Below are positions 11,348-22,660 of a DNA stretch of 64,000 nt, piece after piece; the first letter of the stretch is position 1, and each line of letters starts with the position of its first letter. The DNA lies in assembly GCA_002914805.1 (NCBI GenBank), contig JXTB01000100.1:478030-542029 (forward strand), read 5' to 3'. The notes beneath the pieces are model-generated. The model was not told the origin of the DNA, made no database searches, and worked only from the letters and a program-made list of their open reading frames with translations. Origin of the DNA: Parasponia andersonii. Its lineage: Eukaryota > Streptophyta > Magnoliopsida > Rosales > Cannabaceae. Position numbers and translations under genes: made by a program.

Positions 11348-12467
11348 ATGGGAATCAAGCGAGTAGCTCGTAAAGCCTCCAAAGCAGTCAAGTTCGAATC
11401 TGAAGCAGCCGAAACAAGGTATGAAGAGAACATTCAAAAGCGGCCTCTAAGTGTCGAAAAAGGGTTCGTGTGGGACAATAGTAAGCCACTAGGGCAGCCA
11501 CCATTCATTACAGATGTCATCATCTAACACAACTGACAGCTATTCTGCGCTCATCCAGGGGACCCAATTGCGCCTCTGGTTCGCAAATTCTACGCCAACC
11601 TAACTAATCCAGACAATGACACCTTCAGGTGCCCTTGAGCATGGAAGCCATAAGTACCATCTTTGGTTTGGGGGATCTGGTAGATGAGCACTTTGAATTC
11701 GTCGAAGACATCACGGAACCTGAATTGGCCACGGTGCTGGAGACTATTGCTATAGCAGGAGCTGAATGGAATGTCTCATCCCAGGGTGCCTACACATGCC
11801 TTCGGAGCTCACTGAACCCACCTGCAAAAGTTTGGTACCATTTTCTCAAATCTCGTTAGCTACCCACCGCACATGGCAAAACAGTTTCTAAGGAGCGTGT
11901 GTTGCTTTTGTACTCCATGTTGACTAGTAAATCTATCAACGTGGATCGGATGATTCATAGGGAAATTTGTGCATGTGCTACGAGGAAATCAGGGGCTTTA
12001 TTTTTCCTATCTCTAATTACCAGGATGTGTCGTAATGCACGTACCTGGTAAATGAAGAAAAGCTGCACAACATGGGCAAAATAGATGCCATTGCTGTGGC
12101 CTGAATTGCCCAAGAAGGACCAGCCGAGCCTTCCCATCGACCCTCATCAAGTAGACCTACAGCAACATCCAGCAGCAACACCACCAGTGAGACCCTGCAG
12201 CAGCTAAAATCCCTGGAGCAGCGCATAAGTCAACAGGAGGTTCAGCAGTACCAGCTGATGACAATGCTGCAGCAAATTCACCAGCAGCAGTTGCAATTCT
12301 GGGCATATGCAAAGGAATGGGACAATGACTTAAAGAAGTCCCTGCAGAAGAATTTTACCAAACCCATTCCAATTTTCCCTGCATTTCCAGAAGAAATACT
12401 CCAGGATTTGGACGATGAGCACATGGCAGAATCTAGCGAAGATGGATCTAATAGAGCTGCAGTGTAA
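11348..12467 (+). pseudogene. Extra 3' ORF of the Athila-like element (plant transposon protein-like)
   Basis: The likely start is MGIKRVARK at 11348. The protein runs in pieces through RYEENIQKRPLSVEKGFVWD, ISTIFGLGDLVDEHFEF and AKVWYHFLKSR, followed by a stop and then GKTVSKERVLLLYSML. It ends in a glutamine-rich coiled-coil-like tail from about 12190 to the TAA at 12465. AKVWYHFLKSR and its surroundings match the putative plant transposon protein family found after pol in Athila/Tat elements. Its role is unknown; it occupies the position where some relatives carry env-like genes. Several stops and frame changes make it non-functional. Confidence 0.75.
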
Positions 12468-12560
12468 TTGTGACAGGGAGTTTTCACCTCTTTACCCTCT
12501 CTTTTTATTTTCTTATTTGTTCTTTTATTTTGTGTTGCAGTAGGGACACTGTTTGTTTTT

Positions 12561-12577
12561 AGGTTTGGGGGTGTTTT
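12561..12577 (+). other. Purine-rich tract of the gypsy element
   Basis: TTTAGGTTTGGGGGTGT resembles the G-rich tract that closes the internal region of Athila/Tat elements. The next 175 bases (12578-12752) match nothing in the 5' LTR. Confidence 0.5.
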
Positions 12578-12752
12578 ATCTGATTTTATTTCTTTTATGT
12601 GTTTTGTGTGGTTGTCTGTTAATATCTGTTTGTGTTCTGTTGCTCTGGTGTGCTACAGTATTATGATCGTATGAAACTCTTACTACTTTAAAATTTTCAG
12701 CTTATGAGATGAATTGTCGTAAATTGAATATTGGGGATATTTGTTTTAGCTT

Positions 12753-13647
12753 GAAGGAGAAGGAATACTAGCAGCAGGAAGCTCGATCTACCATTATCCA
12801 GCTAGATTTTTCCTTACCTTCTTAAATCTTCTTTGTATTTAATTTCTTTTTCTTATCTTGAACTTTCTGTAATCTATGAATGACTTTGGGTTGCTAATTT
12901 TTGAGCCCTAGAATATGAGCTAAGTTTTTTTTAGCTGGGATATTGATGAATCTAAGGTTGTAATGAAGGATTAAATGTTGTTTTAAGTGTTTATGGTAAT
13001 TTCTTCTTATTCACTCAAGTGAGCTTTATCATTAATTTCTATTATTATTTGGCCACTAATATTTAGGATAAATAAACTAGGATTAATTCTGAAAAGGTTA
13101 ATTTTAGTTGGATCTAACTTGACTGATACATGTTTCAAGTGTCTTCTTAGTGGATTCCTGAATTAGTAATGATATAGGAATATATCGTTACCATGTATAA
13201 CCCATTGAAAATCGATACTATAAAGGAAGTATTGAGAACTAGATCAGCATAGGAATATGTTAAATCTGGTTTAAAGAACTTAAAATATAATAAATTCGGA
13301 AGATTATTATGTATTAATAGAATTTTCTGTTACTGGAGTGAATTTTGCCATAAGCATTGCTACAGTAATTGTGCCCAGATTTACAACCGAGGAGGATTCA
13401 ATCATCCCAGCTTAATATATCTATTCATTTACAATCTCTTGTTTAGGTCATATTGTTTTATGTTTGGAATTTACATTTTTTTATTTTGCATCTGTCAATT
13501 CTTATAATTTCTTAATTCAGCTTATTTGACATTAGTTTTATCAAACTAATTTTGTTAATCAATCCCTGTGGAGACGATACTCAACTCATTACTATATTAC
13601 TTGTTCGGCACGTACACTTACGTAGCAATTATAAAATAACACCAACA
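12753..13647 (+). repeat. Gypsy 3' LTR, missing its first 545 bases
   Basis: 895 bases are collinear with 4213-5107, without indels, and end ACCAACA next to the TSD CTACA (13648-13652). The homology begins at gaaggagaa. The U3 part present in the 5' LTR is absent, which points to a deletion after insertion or an abnormal reverse-transcription product. Confidence 0.9.
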
Positions 13648-13652
13648 CTACA

Positions 13653-14075
13653 CCATTGGAACTTGTTAGTATTGATTAGTTTGGTTAAAACATCTGCTAG
13701 GTTCTCCTTTGTGTGAATCTTCTTCATGTCCACACTTCCATCTTCTACTACCTCTCGAACAAAGTGATATTGAACGCCAATGTGCTTTGTCCTGGAATGA
13801 AAGGCTGGATTCCTTACAATGTGCAAGGCACTCTGACTGTCACAAAATAGAGGAATCTTTTCTTGTTTGTACTCGAGCTCCTCTAATAGCTTTTGAATCC
13901 AAATAGGCTCTTTACAAGCTTGTGTAGCTCCCATGTATTCTGCTTCTGTTATAGATAAAGCCACAATAATTTGCAGTTTCGAAACCCAACTTACAGCTCC
14001 TTTGCAAGAGTAAACACATAGCCTGTAATAGATTTTTGTTTATCAAGATCACCCGCAAAATCTGAATCAACATAT
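13653..14075 (-). pseudogene. RNase H end of the copia element
   Basis: The minus strand reads SITEAEYMGATQACKEPIWI (catalytic Glu), FCDSQSALHI (Asp), HSRTKHIGVQYHFVREVV, then KFQWC, where the gypsy element cuts in at 13652. This is the standard end of copia RNase H. A frame change separates it from the reverse transcriptase near 14000. The few missing C-terminal codons lie beyond the nested element, near 3662. Confidence 0.9.
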
Positions 14076-15180
14076 CATCTGACAATAAATTCTGATCCTC
14101 TGTAACATAATGCAACATCTGAAGTTCCTTTGATATATCTCAGAATTCTCTTCACAGTATTCCAATGCCCTCCACTAGGATTCGCCATATATCGACTAAC
14201 CACTCCCACTGCTTGTGCAATGTCTGGTTTTGTACATATCATAGTAAACATTAGGCTTCCTATTACTGATGCATATGGTACTCGAGATATCTCCATCCTC
14301 TCTGCTTCATTGCTAGGACACATCCCAGAGGATAACTTGAAGTTAACAGGAAGTAGGGTAGAAATCGACTTACAATCTTGCATATTGAAGCGGCGCAAGA
14401 TTTTCTTCAAATCATTCTTCTGAGAAAGCTGAATCTTTCTGTTACCTCTATCTCGGTGAATTTGCATCCCTAGAATCTTGTTTGCTGGTCCCAAGTCCTT
14501 CATATCAAATTCCCTAGCTAACTGTACCTTCAATTCTTGGATTCTACCTTTGTTGGGGCCCGCTACCAATATGTCATCCACGTACAACAATAAGATAATG
14601 AAGTCACTATCTTCATCAAACCTCCTGAAGTATATGCAGTGGTCTGAACTGAGTCTGTTGTACCCAAGGCTTATGACGAAGGAATCAAATCTCTTATACC
14701 AACACCTCGGCGCTTATTTGAGATCGTATAGAGATTTGTTCAACCTGCAAATCAAGTTCTCCTTGCCTGTTTCAGCAAAACCTTCTGGTTGGAGCATATA
14801 AATCTCTTCTTCAAGTTCTCCATGAAGAAAAGTAGTTTTCACATCTAGCTGCTCTAGATGTAGGTCAAACGTAGCACACATTGCCAGAACCTCTCTAACT
14901 GTTGTCAGTCGAACTACAGGTGAAAATATCTCATTAAAGCCAATACCTTCTTTTTGAGCATATCTTTTTACCACCAATCTCGCACGATACTGCTCCACTT
15001 GATCATTGCTATCATGCTTAATCTTGTAGACCCATTTGTTGCTAATAGCCTTCCTTCTTTGTGGTAGCGTAACAAGATCCGATGTCTTGTTCTTGTGAAG
15101 GGCTTCAATCTCTTCTTGCATTGCTGTCATCCATAGGGATACATCCGGGCTTTTGGTAGCCTCATGGAAAGTTGTTGGCT
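14076..15180 (-). pseudogene. Reverse transcriptase of the copia element
   Basis: Landmarks in order on the minus strand: AMQEEIEALHKN, KWVYKIKHD, FSPVVRLTTVREVLA, QLDVKTTFLHGEL, LNKSLYDLK, then a stop, then the catalytic LLYVDDILVAG near 14585, KDLGPANKILGMQI and SRYMANPSGGHW. All pieces share one frame from the integrase to about 14075. The YVDD box is intact. Confidence 0.92.
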
Positions 15181-15238
15181 CTCCATCCTCTGTTAGAAGA
15201 CAGTATACAATATTACTCTCAGTGATATAATCCGAGTG

Positions 15239-16402
15239 CTATGCCGGTGTTCTTCTCTCACGAGTTGACCGACGAATTTCAGAAGCCTCTTTCTCGACTG
15301 GTTCTTCTACTTCGTACTCTGGTGCTGCTTCAGAAGAATCTAAATCTTCAGTATTCTTTTCTACCTGAACTGTAGTAGTTTCTGGTCTGCTATCGTCTCC
15401 CTTCTTTTGCAGTTTATTCTTTGAAAATATCACATCTCTGCTGATGACAACCTTATGGGCAGTGGGATCCAATAAGCGATATCCCTTGACTCCATCAGCA
15501 TATCCCAAGAATACACACCTTTTGGACTTTGAATCCAGTTTTGTGATTTCTCGAGCATTGTACATCACGTACACAGGATATCCAAACATATGTAAGTGAG
15601 AATAATCAGCTGACTTACCAGTCCACATCTCCATCGGTGTCTTCAGATCAATCGCTGTTGTTGGAGATCGATTAATCACATAACATGCAGTTTTAATTGC
15701 TTCTGCCCAGAATATCTTGGATAGACCTGCAGTTTTCAACATTGCTCTTGTTCTTTCCAACAAAGTTCTGTTCATCCATTCTGCCACTCCATTTTGTTGA
15801 GGAGTGTACGTCACTGTGAACTGCCTCTTGATACCTTCTTGTTGACAGAAGTTATCAAATTCATTGCTTGTATATTCTCTTCCATTGTCCGTCCTTAAAC
15901 ACTTGATCTTTTTTCCAGATTCAAGCTCTATCCGTGCTTTGAATATTTTGAAGACTGAAAACACATCTGCCTTCCTCTTGATAGGATATACCCAACATCT
16001 CCTGGAGTGATCATCAATAAAAGATACAAAGTATCTAGCTTCTCCTAGGGACATTACCGGTGCTTGCCAAACATCAGAGTGAACCAAGTCTAGAACTTTT
16101 TTACTTCTAGAACTAGATGTACTAAACTTTAATCTATGCTGCTTGCTTGTGACACAATACTCACAAAAGGGTAAAGATACCTTTGTGAGACCAGGTTGCA
16201 ACCTTCATTCAGAGAGAATCTTGAAGCATCGTTCTGACATATGGCCAAGCTTACGATGCCACATCATTGTTGATTCTTCTCCGGAATTTGTTGAAGCAAC
16301 TGATGCTTCCGCTTCCATCAGTGTATCTCCTTTAAGCATGTATAGATTCACTGTGATTTTCTCCGCCTTCATTACTACAAGCGCGCCCTTCATAATCTTC
16401 AT
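15239..16402 (-). pseudogene. Integrase of the copia element
   Basis: The GAG-pre-integrase zinc segment is MMWHRKLGHMSE, then a stop (expected after ILSE), then PFCEYCVTSKQH. The catalytic triad is readable: DLVHSDVWQAP (Asp), LRTDNGREYTS (Asp) and NGVAEWMNRTL (Glu), with tryptophan where arginine is usual. FWAEAIKTACYVINRSP and GYPVYV follow, and it ends in an acidic linker. 320 codons are open from 16201 to 15239. It is the best-preserved part of this element. Confidence 0.92.
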
Positions 16403-16441
16403 GATCCCATTCTCGACACGAGTTTTGCAAACAAAGTTATC

Positions 16442-16663
16442 TTATTGTCCCAAAGATGATCGATTTTTCTTCAGGCCCTTCACATGTCGCACCTCTTGAA
16501 TAGTACGAATAGTGCAATCGTACATCTTTATCTTGATAGTATCAATCCCAACGATCTCTAAGGCATGATCGTTATCCACGAATACAGATCCTCCAGAGAC
16601 AAGTTCATATTTGTGAAACCATTCTCTGTGAGAAGTCATGTGCCATGTTGCTCCCGAATCCAC
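16442..16663 (-). pseudogene. Protease of the copia element
   Basis: MDSGATWHMTSHREWF carries the D-S-G retropepsin active site, followed by VRHVKGLKKN. The piece is in the same frame as gag and integrase, and it ends at a stop just before the pre-integrase domain. Confidence 0.88.
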
Positions 16664-16737
16664 TAACCAAACATCAGTGAGCTGCCGTCTGTCCTTAGAA
16701 ATTGTTGCTGCTTCAATATATATGATTTCTCCATTAT

Positions 16738-17500
16738 CTAAAGTATTGAAAATATTCCCCTGAGCATTTGATGACTCGGGGTCTTTCTCTCTGGAATCTC
16801 TATTCTTCTTGAGTTGCCAACACTACCTTTTGACGTGCCCTTTCTTGCCACAGTGATAACACTTGACATTCTTCTTACTTCTTGACTTTGATCTACCATG
16901 ACTCTGACTCCCACTAGGGCCACGTTCCATTGATTTCCCTCTCATTATCAAAGCCTCTACTTGCTGTGAACTTGCTAATCTGTCTTCCTTGTTCTTACGC
17001 CGATTTTCTTCTTTGAGAACAGCAGCAGTAAGATTGTTGAAAACTAGAGTTGTAGCATTGCTGGTCACATTTATGATGAGTTGATCATATGAATCAGGTA
17101 GACTCTGAAGTAAGATTTATGCACGTTCATTATCCTCTATTTTATGCTCCATTGTTGTGAGCTATGAGAATAGATTATTGAGGGTGTTGATTTGGTTGGT
17201 CACCGTTATTAATTTTGCTATCCAAAAGGTATAAAGCCTTCTCTTTAAGAAAATTTTTTTGTGAAGCGACTTGGCCTGATACAACTTTGTCAGTGTATCT
17301 CATATCTTCTTGGCTGACTTCTTCTCCTCAATGCTCGATAGGACTCCATCTGCTAGTGCCAGATGTAAGTTAGCGACAGCATTGCTATCTATCTCGTCCC
17401 ACCTTTTATCATCAGTAATCTCAGCAGGCCTTTCCCCAATTGCTGCTAGGAAATTATCTTTTCTTAAGAATGCCTTTATATTCATTTTCCACAAAAAAAA
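16738..17500 (-). pseudogene. gag of the copia element
   Basis: The open pieces 17494-17300 and 17068-16823 share one frame. The first reads MNIKAFLRKDNF and WDEIDSNAVANLHLALAD, the copia gag (UBN2-type) core. The second ends in the zinc knuckle CYHCGKKGHVKR, with a stop where the next residue before the last cysteine is expected. Stops near 17299 and 17117 fit single-base changes. Confidence 0.88.
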
Positions 17501-17660
17501 ATTGTTCTCATTAAACTTCTTAATATCGAATTTTGCCGCTATTTTTGTTCACCACGATTTGTTCAGTGACCACCGTTTCACTATCGTGAATAGTATCGTA
17601 TACGTGAATAGTACCGTATACGTGAACAATATGTATATGTGAATAGTACTCCAACCAATA

Positions 17661-17672
17661 GCCCTGATACCA
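17661..17672 (-). promoter_or_regulatory. Copia primer-binding site (initiator tRNA-Met type)
   Basis: The minus strand reads TGGTATCAGGGC directly after the LTR. It matches the usual initiator-Met site TGGTATCAGAGC with one change, and fixes the element orientation. Confidence 0.9.
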
Positions 17673-17673
17673 T

Positions 17674-18231
17674 TGTTAGGAGATCGATTTTACGGAAGTG
17701 ATAACACACAGCTAAAATACGAGTTGAGAAAATTTGGATAAAATGAAAAAGATAAGGCACACAAAAGAATTAACGTAGTTCACCCAATTTAGGCTACGTT
17801 CACGGATAAGGCTGTGAAGAATTTCACTATGAAAAGGAGATTATAACTCATTTCTCTCTAAATACAAGGAGAGAACAAATGAATATCTCTCTCTTGAAAT
17901 AGGAGAAAACACTCACTCTAAACAATTTAGGAGAAAACAAGCGGGATACTAAGAGGAATTCCTAGGCTTGAATTATCTCTTAGAAAGGAAGAGGATTTAG
18001 AATGTGATGCTAAACAAGTGATGAAACCCTCTATATTTATAGAACTTGAAAGGTGGTGTGAACACTATCTTTTATTATTGCTATTACGGCTGCTCTTTTC
18101 ACTATTGCTATTATGGCTGCTCTTTTTACTATTCGTATTGTGGCTTCCTTTTTTATTATTCCTATTGCGGCTGCCTTTTCACTGTTTCTATTGCGGGTGG
18201 TTGGTAGCTATAATTGTTGATTTGTTCAACT
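17674..18231 (-). repeat. Copia 5' LTR (558 bp)
   Basis: It matches 2965-3549. The expected terminal CA (plus-strand right end) is CT here, a single change. It contains the TATA-like CTATAAATATAG on the minus strand (18031-18042) and the minisatellite at 18081-18200 with one unit fewer than the partner. The TSD GTTCC follows at 18232-18236. Confidence 0.95.
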
Positions 18232-18236
18232 GTTCC

Positions 18237-21140
18237 AACCCCTCTCTTTGACTCATGTGTTTGTCAATTTTGCTCAGGCACGTTTCTCATTTATCCACTC
18301 CTCACCTATCTGATGATTTGTGGTCGAAAAATTTCTTCTTTCTTGCCTTTTTTTTTTTTGTTTTATTTCGGAAAATTTAACTCAAAAGATTCTTCTTCCT
18401 ATACATATACACAAAAATTTGATACACATATCTTGCCTTTGATTCAAAAGCTATATTTTATTTTCGTTTATTCTTGTGTCTTATGGTATTAGAATCATGA
18501 AACATAAGCAGATTTTACTTTCGAAATTGGGTCGTAGTAATTTCTTATTTAATTATTTTTGATTCAGCAATGGATACAGCAACTAAGGTGATTTGTTTTG
18601 CAACAATAATTTCTGTACAAAATGAATGAAAACAGAGGAAGTGAAGCTACATTTTATATGGATACAGAGACTGAAGTAATTTGTGTCTACTGGTGGTTTC
18701 AAGTTAGAGGATTTAAGTTAACAAAGGTAGAGAGTTTCTACAGGTGCAGATCCTCTACCCCTTGATTGATATCTTTTGCAATATCAGTTGGGTATGCGCG
18801 GCTAACATGTATACTAACACTTAGATATGCTATGTTGTACATTAAAAATTCTAGACACTCTTTGATCAGGTACCTTAGAGTGATTGGCCTTATTAATCCT
18901 TACATTATAATTCATTAAGACTCAGTTGCTTACTTTTTGTTGAAGATAAATCAATTATTTTCTTCCTTTCTTTCATGCCATTTGAAAGTGAACATTTAGC
19001 ACAAATAAATGATAATGTGTTTTCTATCGATAACTTGGATTTCACTATGGAGAATGATGCAAGGGAAAACTCCTCTTACTTGTAAGAACACTTTTAGACT
19101 CTTAGATTCAATCAAATGTACGATATAATAGAAGTTTACGTGTAGTTTAGTATTCTTTGCAAAATACACTCTTGATATAGTGTACTTTAATAAATACACT
19201 CTTTTTAATAATTTTTTAATGAATATATTATTTTAAATTTTAAATTATTTTAAATACAAAAATGCTCTTATTATTTATTTCATCAAGACTTTATATTCCG
19301 GCAAGATATGAGAAGTTGAGTTTTTAAGCACCTTATTTGGCGTGATTCGACACCTTGTCTACCGATGTTCGGTGCTAAATACTCAAATGTATTTTTTTTT
19401 TCTATCAAGATTTTAGATATTTTGTATAGTTCTCGACATCTTTATTTGGCGTAGCTCGACAACTTGTCTGGTGCTAAACACTCAATGTATTTTTTTTTTC
19501 TTGTCAAATTCTAAACATCTTGTCTAGTTCTCAATATGTTTATCTGGTGCTCTCGACTTAAGGATATATAAGTCTTTTTATACTTTTTTTAAAAGAGGTG
19601 TATTTAATCTAAAACCTATTAAAAAGTGTGTATTTTCTAAAAGTTACTATTATAGGTGTGTGTTTCACTAATTTCTTGATTATATATACTAATGTTTAGT
19701 TAAATAATTTCCTCATTTAAGAATCCTCAAGCTAAGGTCTGAATCAAACGCCCAAACTACACACGAAGGCTTTGATTTATCGTCCATTTCCAGATGAAAT
19801 TGTTTGAAAAATTGTTTTGGGGTTAAAGTTAACTAATTTGATCTGCGAAAAATGGACACATCGCAGAATCTGCACGAATGGTACATTTTCTTATACAAAT
19901 TCGTTTTATTTTTCCTTAAAATAATTTCGTTAAGTAGTTTTCATTGTTTGAAATAAACCAGCTAGAACGATGGGGATTTTTCCCCCTTATATTTAGTCGT
20001 TTCTTCTCTATTTATCCCTAGAATGAAATCCTCTGTCTCATTATGTTGTCCCAAAAGATGTCCCATCCAACCATATGTTGCCAATTTATCAAAGTAAAAG
20101 CTCAAGTTATTTAATAACTCACTTCTTTAACAGACGTCCATCTAACTTTTCCCTTTATTAAACTCTTCCGACAGAGCCATTCCGGTCTTTTCTATTATAC
20201 TACTATAAAAGAATGAAAGTAGGAAATGAGATTTATTTCAGCTGCTTGTTAAATATTTTATTATTTTTTTTCTTTTATTACTTAGCTTTTCTTTCTCTTG
20301 ATATATATATGTATTGGAGATTGGGTTTATTAATTTGGGCCAAGCCCAAATGTTAATCTTTTGTTTGTTATTTTTTTTTTGATTAAATATAGTTTTTACA
20401 ATCATATCATTATATATATTATTATTCAAAATTTTCTATATTTATGAACTAATAATTACCAAAAAAATATTGCATAAATAATAATATAAGTTGATCAACA
20501 GGTACGGCCTTGGGCAGGTACTTAAAGGCCAATTAATAAAATAAAAACATAAAGAGAAACCGTATATGTGAGAGTATATGTAGGATTAGACATATCAAAA
20601 GGGAAAATGAAATTAAATGCTAGTCTTTTTTGACTATTGGGAGCCACGCCGCAGACAACAAAAAGTTGATCCCACTCTCGGTAATGTAAGTATTTTTTAT
20701 TTACCTTTGATTAAAGTGGCAAATTAGCAATAGCATCTATATTCTATTTGGGTTGATTCAATTCAATTTTTCCCATAACCTTTTGTCTTCATCTCATTTT
20801 GTTTTTATGTTTAATTTATTGAAAAGATTTTTACCTTTTTTTTGGGGTATTAATAAAGTAGTTGATATGATATTGTTCTTTTACAGAAACATTGTTTAGG
20901 AAAATACTCTCTCTTTCCTTTTTAATTAGTGGATGAAGTTTCCATCTCTCTTTTTCTTTTCCCTGTAAATGCTTAAAGTATAGTCACATTGTATAATTAT
21001 ATTTTATTCTCTATATTATTATAGTTTAACTAATGCATAATTTTGCGTTCAAAAAAAATATAGTGAATAATTTTAATTATTTCCTTGTTGGTCTATTTTT
21101 AATTATGACCTTTATTTTTATTCTTATTATGCAAAAGGTT
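18237..21140. other. AT-rich intergenic DNA
   Basis: No gene is supportable. A possible acceptor (TTTTGCTCAG, ending 18277) could pair with the donor at 2207. Short AT microsatellite runs occur at 20300 and 20410. A tandem repeat lies at 19333-19550. Confidence 0.5.
19333..19550. repeat. Imperfect tandem repeat, unit about 109 bp
   Basis: Two units, starting at 19333 and 19442, share ttatttggcgt, tcgacaacttgtct, ggtgctaaa and a T-run, and end near tagttctc. A partial third begins around 19540 (tttatctggtgct). Origin unknown. Confidence 0.7.
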
Positions 21141-21634
21141 ATGGACAAAATTAAAAATTTTACCATGCGAGAACCTCAATCACGGCTGGATTTTGATAAT
21201 GGAGACAAAGGTATGTCGTCCAACTCGAACTCGAACGTCATTGTAAAAGATGAAAATAAAGTTGATGAAGCCATATTTGATGGTTATAGAAATATAGAAA
21301 ACATCAGCTCCAAAATTTTTACTAGGTGATACCAAAAGTTGATATGGAGTTTGAAATAAAAGAAGGAAGCATATGATTTTTACTTATGCTTTTATGGTGA
21401 GCTTTAGTATTCAAAAGAGCAAGAGACATAAAGATCAGTGTGGCAATGTGATAGATAGAATTTTTTGTTGTTCTAGCAAAGGTTATTGAGAAAAAGATAA
21501 AAGACGTGTTAATGTGAAATGTCCTTGCAATAAAACATGATTTGGTTGTCTTGCAAGAATGAAAGTCAATTGTAAATTGGTAAATTTTGTGTTGTTGAAT
21601 TCATTCTTGAGGAGAATAATACATTAAGTCCTAC

Positions 21635-21765
21635 CCAAGTTGTAGAAATTGAGTTAGCTGATAATACACATAAGACATTAAGTCCAAACAAGAGTCATTT
21701 ACACAGGTCTTAGGGGAGAATAACTCCTACTCAAGTTGTAGAAATTGAGTTAGCTGATAACTTAG
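21635..21765 (+). repeat. 93-bp tandem duplication inside the FRS pseudogene
   Basis: The sequence caagttgtagaaattgag followed by ttagctgataa occurs twice, about 93 bases apart. It encodes the QVVEIELADN block, which is single in the family. Confidence 0.8.
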
Positions 21766-22469
21766 GGATTGCTCCCAAAACTACTATGGAGTTAATGACT
21801 AATTGAGTCGGTGGTCGTGAAAATATCGGTTATACTCAAGTTGATTATCAAAATTTATTACGAACTAAACGAAGAACTCAAATTATGTTAGATGATATAA
21901 GTGATGTTCTTCAAAATATTCCGTACATACAGTCAGAAGATCCTTCTTTTTATTATACGTTACAGATAGACCAAAATGGGTTAATAACTAGCATTTTTTG
22001 GGTAGAGATGAAAATGATAGTAGCATATTCTCATTTTGGTGATGTTGGTTCCTTTGATACTTCCAGGAAAAATCATTATGTTTCTTGGGGTAAATCATCA
22101 TAACCAATCTACATTTGTTTGAGCTGCATTGTTACATATGATGAAATAACTGGGATATTTATTTGGATATTTGATACTTTTGCTAAAACAATGTCAGAAA
22201 AAAAGCCAATGACTATTCTAACTGATTAAGATGCAGCAATGGCAAAAGCCTTAGCTTCTCCGTTGTCATAAATATCGCACCACTTATGTATTTAGCATTT
22301 ATATCAAAATGTAGCAAAGCACCGCAGTGGGTTTATGAACATTTTTGAGGATTTGTGAAGATTTAAGTAATTCTTTTTTTTTTTTTGAAGGAAAAATTTT
22401 ATTAGTTGCATTTATGACTGAAGAAAATAATGAATTTTTTCATGCTTGGGATGAAAAGCTTGCGAAATA

Positions 22470-22596
22470 TGATCTCAAAGATAATGAATGATTAAAAAGG
22501 GTGTTCAAATTCAAGAAAAAATGGGCGTTAGTATGAGCTCAAAGATAATAAATGATTAAAAAGGAAGTTCAAATTCATGAATAAATGGGCATTAGT
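22470..22596 (+). repeat. Tandem duplication of about 65 bp inside the FRS pseudogene
   Basis: ctcaaagataatgaatgat, gttcaaattca and atgggcgttagtatg each occur twice in the same order. Confidence 0.8.
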
Positions 22597-22660
22597 ATGC
22601 GGTAGAGAAACTTTCTGTGCTAGTATGACCACTACTCAATGGAAGAGTTTAATAGACGAA

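Larger units (their letters stand above)
3668..13647 (+). mobile_element. Athila-like gypsy LTR retrotransposon nested in the copia element
   Basis: The 5' LTR is 3668-5107 and the 3' LTR is truncated (12753-13647). The TSD CTACA lies at 3663-3667 and 13648-13652. The primer-binding site TGGCGCCATTGCCGAGGA (5114-5131) fits the tRNA-Asp site used by Athila/Tat elements. Order is gag, protease, reverse transcriptase, RNase H, integrase, long spacer, then an extra ORF in env position. From 7209 to about 10580 pol stays in one frame and is broken only by stop codons. It sits inside the last codons of the copia RNase H region. Confidence 0.95.
2965..18231 (-). mobile_element. Copia LTR retrotransposon (Tork-like), split by a nested gypsy element
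   Basis: LTRs lie at 2965-3549 and 17674-18231, with a 5-bp target-site duplication GTTCC at 2960-2964 and 18232-18236. The primer-binding site and coding order show it runs on the minus strand: 5' LTR at right, gag, protease, integrase, reverse transcriptase, RNase H, polypurine tract, 3' LTR at left. Removing the gypsy insertion (3668-13647 plus one TSD copy) leaves about 5.3 kb, the usual size for copia. The polyprotein is one frame from about 17494 to 14075, broken by stops, with a frame change in RNase H. It is defective. Confidence 0.95.
21141..22660 (+). pseudogene. FAR1/FHY3-related (FRS) protein pseudogene
   Basis: The first open piece starts at the ATG at 21141. Readable family blocks across shifting frames are: an N-terminal acidic part; the FAR1 DNA-binding domain (KSKRHKDQCGNVIDRIFCC, then FGCLARMKVNCKLV) at about 21340-21580; QVVEIELADN; the MULE-type transposase core (LTSIFWVEMKM-like stretch, GDVGSFDTS with the first Asp, KKPMTILTD, a stop, then DAAMAKALAS) at about 21885-22260; and WALVCGRETFCA near 22590. 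FRS proteins are transcription factors domesticated from Mutator-like transposases. Many stops, a T-run and two internal tandem duplications show this copy is dead. It could instead be a decayed MULE transposase. Confidence 0.75.
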
